This document shows positions 34,817-38,452 of a stretch of DNA of 38,452 nt, one piece after another. Made by a program: the position numbers and the translations under genes. The stretch covers positions 1-38,452 of the forward strand of contig JAJYFU010000017.1 of the NCBI GenBank assembly GCA_021790795.1, read 5' to 3'. Below the pieces are notes generated by a model that did not search any database, was not told where the DNA came from, and saw only the letters and a program-made list of their open reading frames with translations. Each line of letters opens with the position of its first letter. Within the stretch, counting starts at the first letter, position 1. The stretch comes from Pseudomonadota bacterium (lineage in GTDB: Bacteria > Pseudomonadota > Gammaproteobacteria > Steroidobacterales > Steroidobacteraceae).

Positions 34817-35832
34817 TCCTCGAACGCGCACACCTCACGCAGCACCGCCGTGGCAAACGCGCCGCGGGCCAGGTCGAACTCGAGCACCACGGCCCCGGGC
34901 TCGAGGTGTGCGCGAAGCTCGCGCACCGCCAAGCGCAGGCTGCGCCGCTGCGGGTCCATAGCGGCCGCCTCGATCAGCGCGCACGCCCGGGAATACCCGC
35001 CGGCCACGCGCGTCTCGAGCTCCAGCACCGCGCCGGCCGCGCCCGGCGTGCCACGCCCCCACAGCGGACCGGTCGGGTGGATCTCGAGGCGCGCGGCACG
35101 CTGGCGCAGCGTCTCATCGAGCGCCTCGACCGCGAAATGACTCCCGCGTCCATCGAGGATGGCGCGATCCCCCGGCTGCAATGCCTCCCAGCATCCCTGG
35201 CGCACACGCTCGGCGAGCACCGCGTTGAACACCAAACTGCGCGCGGCGGAGAGCACGAAGCCTCGCTCGCCCCCCCGCAACGCGCCCGGATCCTCCGGCA
35301 GGTCCCGTAGGTTCGATCCGTGGCGCCCGAAACGCTGCGGTCCGAAGTAGTTCGGGACACCGCGGGCGCGGATCGCGCGCAGGCGCGCATCGAGAGCGTC
35401 GGTCGGTGGCTCGAGACCGCGAACCCGGATGCGGAAGCGATTGCCCGCGAGCGCCCCGCGCGGGAGCTTGCGCGCGTGGGCATGGGCCTCGAGCACCTCG
35501 AAACCCTCTCCCCCGGCGCCCGGCCATTGCGCCACCGCTCGCCCGCGGCGCGGCACGGTGAACCATTGCACCGCCACGGCATGCCGGTCCTTCAGCCCCG
35601 CATAGCCGACGTCGACTGGACGGCAGCCGGCCAGACGTGCGAGCTCGCGCGCCACCCACAGAGTGTTGGCGGCACGCTTGCGCACCTTCAACAGCACGTG
35701 CTCGCCGGCACCCGCCGGCTCGAAGCCGAGCATCTCTTCGACGAGAAAGTCCTCCGGCTCGAGGCGCAGCCGCCCCTCCCCGAGGGGCTCCCCGAGCGCG
35801 CGCGGCGGCGCCAGCGCCGGCTCAACCTGCAT
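34795..35832 (-). CDS. truD: tRNA pseudouridine(13) synthase TruD
   Basis: Makes pseudouridine 13 in tRNA-Glu (345 aa). The catalytic aspartate is Asp82 in [15 protein letters not shown]. Other family features are EDFLVEE near the start, the [10 protein letters not shown] segment, and [17 protein letters not shown]. Its 3' end overlaps the convergent smr gene by 22 bases and its start overlaps ispF by 11 bases. The ispF-truD-surE order is conserved in Gammaproteobacteria, with smr as an insertion here. Confidence 0.95.
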   Translation of the reverse strand: MQVEPALAPPRALGEPLGEGRLRLEPEDFLVEEMLGFEPAGAGEHVLLKVRKRAANTLWVARELARLAGCRPVDVGYAGLKDRHAVAVQWFTVPRRGRAVAQWPGAGGEGFEVLEAHAHARKLPRGALAGNRFRIRVRGLEPPTDALDARLRAIRARGVPNYFGPQRFGRHGSNLRDLPEDPGALRGGERGFVLSAARSLVFNAVLAERVRQGCWEALQPGDRAILDGRGSHFAVEALDETLRQRAARLEIHPTGPLWGRGTPGAAGAVLELETRVAGGYSRACALIEAAAMDPQRRSLRLAVRELRAHLEPGAVVLEFDLARGAFATAVLREVCAFEDQEEIST

Positions 35833-36298
35833 CGAGCAGCAGCACCACCGCCTGCGCGGCGATACCCTCGCCGCGGCCCAGAAAGCCCAGCTTCTCGGTC
35901 GTGGTGGCCTTCACGTTGACCGCCTCGGGCGCCACCTCGAGCAACTCGGCCAGACGGGCGTGAATGCGCGCGCGCACCGGGCCGATCTTGGGCCACTCCG
36001 CGAGCACCGTCACATCGGCATTGCCGACGCGCAGGCCGCGCCCGACCAGCATTTGCATCACCGCACGCACGAATCCGCTGCTGTCGGCGCCCTTCCAGCG
36101 TGGGTCACTGTCCTTGAAGTGCTGGCCGATGTCGCCGAGGCCGGCGGCCCCGAGCAGCGCGTCGGTCAGCGCATGTAGCACCACGTCGCCGTCGGAGTGC
36201 GCGAGCACGCCGTGACTGTGCGGAACACGCACCCCGCCGAGCATCACGTGCTCGCCGGGACCAAAGGCGTGTACATCGAACCCCGAGCCGATTCTCAT
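35822..36298 (-). CDS. ispF: 2-C-methyl-D-erythritol 2,4-cyclodiphosphate synthase IspF
   Basis: Fifth step of the MEP isoprenoid pathway (158 aa). The zinc ligands Asp8 and His10 lie in [14 protein letters not shown], with the third histidine in [19 protein letters not shown]. The substrate loop [19 protein letters not shown] and the C-terminal [18 protein letters not shown] are intact. The ATG at 36298 overlaps the ispD stop as ATGA. Confidence 0.97.
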   Translation of the reverse strand: MRIGSGFDVHAFGPGEHVMLGGVRVPHSHGVLAHSDGDVVLHALTDALLGAAGLGDIGQHFKDSDPRWKGADSSGFVRAVMQMLVGRGLRVGNADVTVLAEWPKIGPVRARIHARLAELLEVAPEAVNVKATTTEKLGFLGRGEGIAAQAVVLLLDAG

Positions 36299-36975
36299 GC
36301 CCTGCACTCCAGCAATGCCGCGGCGATGGTCAGATCCGCGGCGCTCGTGATCTTCAGATTCGCCGCCGAGCCGGCCACCAGCTGCGGATGCGCGCCGCGC
36401 CATTCGATCGCCTGCGCCTCATCGGTCGGTCCGCGGCCGGCCTCGTGCGCCCGATCCAGCGCCTCGCGCAACGCGCCGTAACGGAACATCTGTGGCGTGA
36501 GCGCCCGCCACAGTGCGCGGCGATCGACCGTCTCGCACGCGCAGCCGGCGGCATCGGCGCGCTTGAGCGTGTCGGCCGCGGGGGTGGCCAGCAGCCCTCC
36601 CACCGGATGGTCCTCGAGCTCCCCGAGCAGCCGATCGAGATCCGCGCGCGCAAGGCAGGGCCGGGCGGCATCGTGCACCAGCACCCAATCGGCCTCGGTT
36701 GCCCGCGCCGCCAGGGCCGCCAGACCGTTGCGCACCGAGCGGCTGCGCTCCGCGCCCCCCTCGGTCGTCATGACCCCCTCAGGCGCGATACGGCTCCAGT
36801 ATGGATCGCCCGCGGCCAGGGCCACCACGGCGCCGGCGCAGCGCACATCGTCCAGGAAGGGCGCGAGTGCCCACTCGATGACCGTACGCCCGCACAGCGG
36901 CGCATATTGCTTGGGCCGCTGCGCACCGAACCGGCGACCAATGCCGGCGGCGGGCATCACCAACCAGTAGCGCAT
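36295..36975 (-). CDS. ispD: 2-C-methyl-D-erythritol 4-phosphate cytidylyltransferase IspD
   Basis: Third step of the MEP pathway, joining CTP and methylerythritol phosphate (226 aa). The nucleotide-binding start [20 protein letters not shown] holds the conserved Arg and Lys, and [11 protein letters not shown] and the later ADTLKRAD and LTPQMFRY segments are typical. Separate IspD and IspF genes (no fusion) overlap by four bases. It follows ftsB by four bases. Confidence 0.97.
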   Translation of the reverse strand: MRYWLVMPAAGIGRRFGAQRPKQYAPLCGRTVIEWALAPFLDDVRCAGAVVALAAGDPYWSRIAPEGVMTTEGGAERSRSVRNGLAALAARATEADWVLVHDAARPCLARADLDRLLGELEDHPVGGLLATPAADTLKRADAAGCACETVDRRALWRALTPQMFRYGALREALDRAHEAGRGPTDEAQAIEWRGAHPQLVAGSAANLKITSAADLTIAAALLECRA

Positions 36976-36979
36976 GGAT

Positions 36980-37279
36980 TCAGTGGCTCGGACGCGGCGG
37001 AAAGCGCGGCGGCTCGACCACCATGTAGAACGTTTCGTGCGGACCGATCATGCCGAGCTCGCTGCGCGCCCGCTCCTCGATGGCCCCGGTGCCGGACTTG
37101 AGGTTCGCCACTTCGGCCGCCAGGTGCGCATTGCGCCGGGCCAGGCGGTGATCGAGTTTCTCCTGCGCGGCCACGGTCCGCTCCAGCCGATATACCGAGC
37201 GCACGCCCTGACTCGAGACCCAGATGCGGTACTGCAGCAGCAGCAGTGCGGCAAACATGGCGGCGGCAAGTAGCTTCAT
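36980..37279 (-). CDS. ftsB: Cell division protein FtsB
   Basis: Small bitopic divisome protein (99 aa) that complexes with FtsL and FtsQ. A short cytoplasmic start leads to one membrane helix (about 3-20), then a coiled coil (about 28-65, RLERTVAAQEKLDHRLARRNAHL onwards). The FtsB C-terminal pattern EERARSELGMIGPHETFYMVV closes it. The ftsB-ispD order is conserved. Upstream, the 54 bases to kdsA contain nothing recognisable, and the usual neighbour eno is absent. Confidence 0.93.
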   Translation of the reverse strand: MKLLAAAMFAALLLLQYRIWVSSQGVRSVYRLERTVAAQEKLDHRLARRNAHLAAEVANLKSGTGAIEERARSELGMIGPHETFYMVVEPPRFPPRPSH

Positions 37280-37333
37280 GAGTAGGCGCTCTCACCTGAC
37301 AGCTTACGAGCCCTCGCGCCGCCGAGCAACTCT

Positions 37334-38185
37334 TCAGCTCCCCTGCCGCGCGGCGAGCAGCGACTCCTCGAACGGGCGCGCCTTGGCGACCGCATCCAGG
37401 TCCTTCAGCGTCCGCAGCAGCGGCTCGATGCGATCGAGCGGCCAGGCATTCGGTCCGTCGGAGAGCGCCCGGGCCGGATCCGGGTGTGTCTCCAGGAACA
37501 CGCCGGCGACGCCGGCGGCCACCGCCGCGCGCGCCAGCACCGGCACGAACTCCCGCTGTCCGCCCGAGCTCGCGCCGCGTCCGCCCGGCAGCTGCACCGA
37601 GTGGGTGGCGTCGAAGATGACCGGACAGCCGCACTCGCGCATCACGGCCAGCGAGCGCATGTCGGCGACCAGGTTGTTGTAGCCGAAGGAGAACCCGCGC
37701 TCGCAGACCATGATGGCCTCGTTGCCGGTGGAGCGGGCCTTGTCGACCACGTTACGCATCTCCCACGGGGAGAGGAACTGGCCCTTCTTGATGTTGACGG
37801 GCTTGCCGCACGCGGCCACCGCCAGAATGAAATTGGTCTGGCGGCACAGGAACGCCGGGGTCTGCAGCACGTCGACGACCTCGGCGACTTCCCGCAGCGG
37901 GGTGTCCTCGTGCACATCGGTGAGCACCGGCACCCGGAACGCGCGCCGCACGCCCTCGAGCACCTTCAGGCCCTGCTCGAGCCCGGGGCCGCGGTAGCTG
38001 CTGCGCGAGGAGCGGTTGGCCTTGTCGAAGGAGCACTTGAACACGAACGGCAGGCCGAGCTCGCGGGTGAGGGCCTCGAGGCGCCCCGCGACCTCCTGCG
38101 TCAGCGTCTCGCTCTCGATGACACACGGCCCGGCGATGACGAGCAGCGGTTGATCGAGTCCGATTGTCGCGCCCGCGAGCCGCAT
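37334..38185 (-). CDS. kdsA: 3-deoxy-8-phosphooctulonate synthase KdsA (metal-dependent type)
   Basis: Condenses phosphoenolpyruvate with arabinose 5-phosphate to give Kdo 8-phosphate for lipopolysaccharide (283 aa). Family segments are [33 protein letters not shown] and [12 protein letters not shown]. The N-terminal motif is [10 protein letters not shown] with Cys21, the residue that marks the metal-dependent class; E. coli KdsA has Asn there (GGMNVLES). It starts six bases after pyrG, the conserved pyrG-kdsA pair. Confidence 0.96.
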   Translation of the reverse strand: MRLAGATIGLDQPLLVIAGPCVIESETLTQEVAGRLEALTRELGLPFVFKCSFDKANRSSRSSYRGPGLEQGLKVLEGVRRAFRVPVLTDVHEDTPLREVAEVVDVLQTPAFLCRQTNFILAVAACGKPVNIKKGQFLSPWEMRNVVDKARSTGNEAIMVCERGFSFGYNNLVADMRSLAVMRECGCPVIFDATHSVQLPGGRGASSGGQREFVPVLARAAVAAGVAGVFLETHPDPARALSDGPNAWPLDRIEPLLRTLKDLDAVAKARPFEESLLAARQGS

Positions 38186-38191
38186 GGGTGC

Positions 38192-38452
38192 TCAGGCGAG
38201 CGCGGCCTGCGGCAGATGCGCGGTGCGCTGCGCGCGCGCGGCGCGGATGAAGCCGGCGAACAGCGGGTGCCCGTCGCGCGGCGTGGAGGTGAACTCCGGA
38301 TGAAACTGCGTGGCGATGAACCACGGATGGTTGGCCAGCTCGAGGACCTCCACGAGACCGTCGCGTGAGAATCCACTGAAGCGCAGCCCCGCTTCGCGAT
38401 AGCGCTCCAGATAATTGTTGTTGAATTCGTAGCGGTGGCGGTGGCGCTCGAG
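38192..38452 (-). CDS. pyrG: CTP synthase, C-terminal end (5' part beyond window)
   Basis: Only the last 86 codons are visible. They encode the end of the class I glutamine amidotransferase domain: [15 protein letters not shown], then the His-Pro-Glu of the catalytic triad in [20 protein letters not shown], and a short Ala-rich tail. CTP synthase aminates UTP using glutamine. CTP is needed by IspD and by the CMP-Kdo step after KdsA, both served by this operon. Confidence 0.95.
   Translation of the reverse strand, partial: LERHRHRYEFNNNYLERYREAGLRFSGFSRDGLVEVLELANHPWFIATQFHPEFTSTPRDGHPLFAGFIRAARAQRTAHLPQAALA

Noticed and set aside
1-38452. CRISPR arrays, tRNA or rRNA genes, integrases
   Set aside because: No regularly spaced repeats, no cloverleaf or rRNA-like segments and no recombinase motifs were recognised by eye.

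Overview
The window is a dense, GC-rich (roughly two thirds G+C by eye), almost entirely coding stretch of a gammaproteobacterial chromosome. It carries blocks of core genes in orders familiar from Gammaproteobacteria: sdhCDAB, rpoE-rseA-rseB-lepA-lepB-rnc-era-recO-pdxJ-acpS, and pyrG-kdsA-ftsB-ispD-ispF-truD-surE-pcm. The lysS-prfB-(regulator)-recJ-rpfE-like block resembles the chromosomal backbone of the rpf locus in Xanthomonadales. I place the organism in or near the Xanthomonadales/Nevskiales/Steroidobacterales part of the class; this is inference from gene order and protein character, not from a search. No rRNA, tRNA, CRISPR array, integrase or intact transposon was recognised.

Layout, left to right. 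(1) 1-3046, minus strand: an ABC exporter of MacAB type with membrane fusion protein, ATPase and permease; the permease runs off the left edge. (2) 3280-16982, minus strand: read in the direction of transcription this is sdhB, sdhE, the sigma-E module (rpoE, rseA, rseB), a small CxxC thioredoxin-fold gene, lepA, lepB, a DUF4845 gene, rnc, era, recO, pdxJ, acpS, a DEDDy exonuclease, rlmD and nagZ. Most junctions are 4-nt start/stop overlaps, indicating long coupled operons. (3) 16200-20746: the complete succinate dehydrogenase operon, with a DUF1674/SdhAF4-type assembly factor in front and sdhE behind, diverging from ygfZ. (4) 20753-24367: murI, lysS and prfB on the minus strand, prfB with its programmed +1 frameshift. 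(5) 24458-28434: a LuxR-type regulator with a palindromic operator-like site upstream, then recJ and an RpfE-like gene. (6) 28453-32716, plus strand: a Mth938-like gene, a non-coding stretch holding a 127-bp inverted-repeat element, and a large exported Asp-box repeat protein. (7) 32790-38452: pcm, surE, (smr on plus), truD, ispF, ispD, ftsB, kdsA and the end of pyrG; eno is missing from its usual place between kdsA and ftsB.

How the genes work together: the sdh region groups the four complex II subunits with factors for flavinylation (SdhE), SdhA maturation (DUF1674) and probably Fe-S supply (YgfZ). The rpoE region groups envelope-stress control with signal peptidase and ribosome/RNA maturation genes. 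The right end joins isoprenoid (IspD, IspF), Kdo (KdsA), CTP and cell-division (FtsB) functions with repair and housekeeping enzymes (SurE, Pcm). The most unusual points are the UGAG frameshift context in prfB, the rpoE promoter overlapping a near-perfect palindrome, the LuxR-type gene and operator between recJ and prfB, the 127-bp inverted-repeat element, and an AT-rich rare-codon patch inside lepA.
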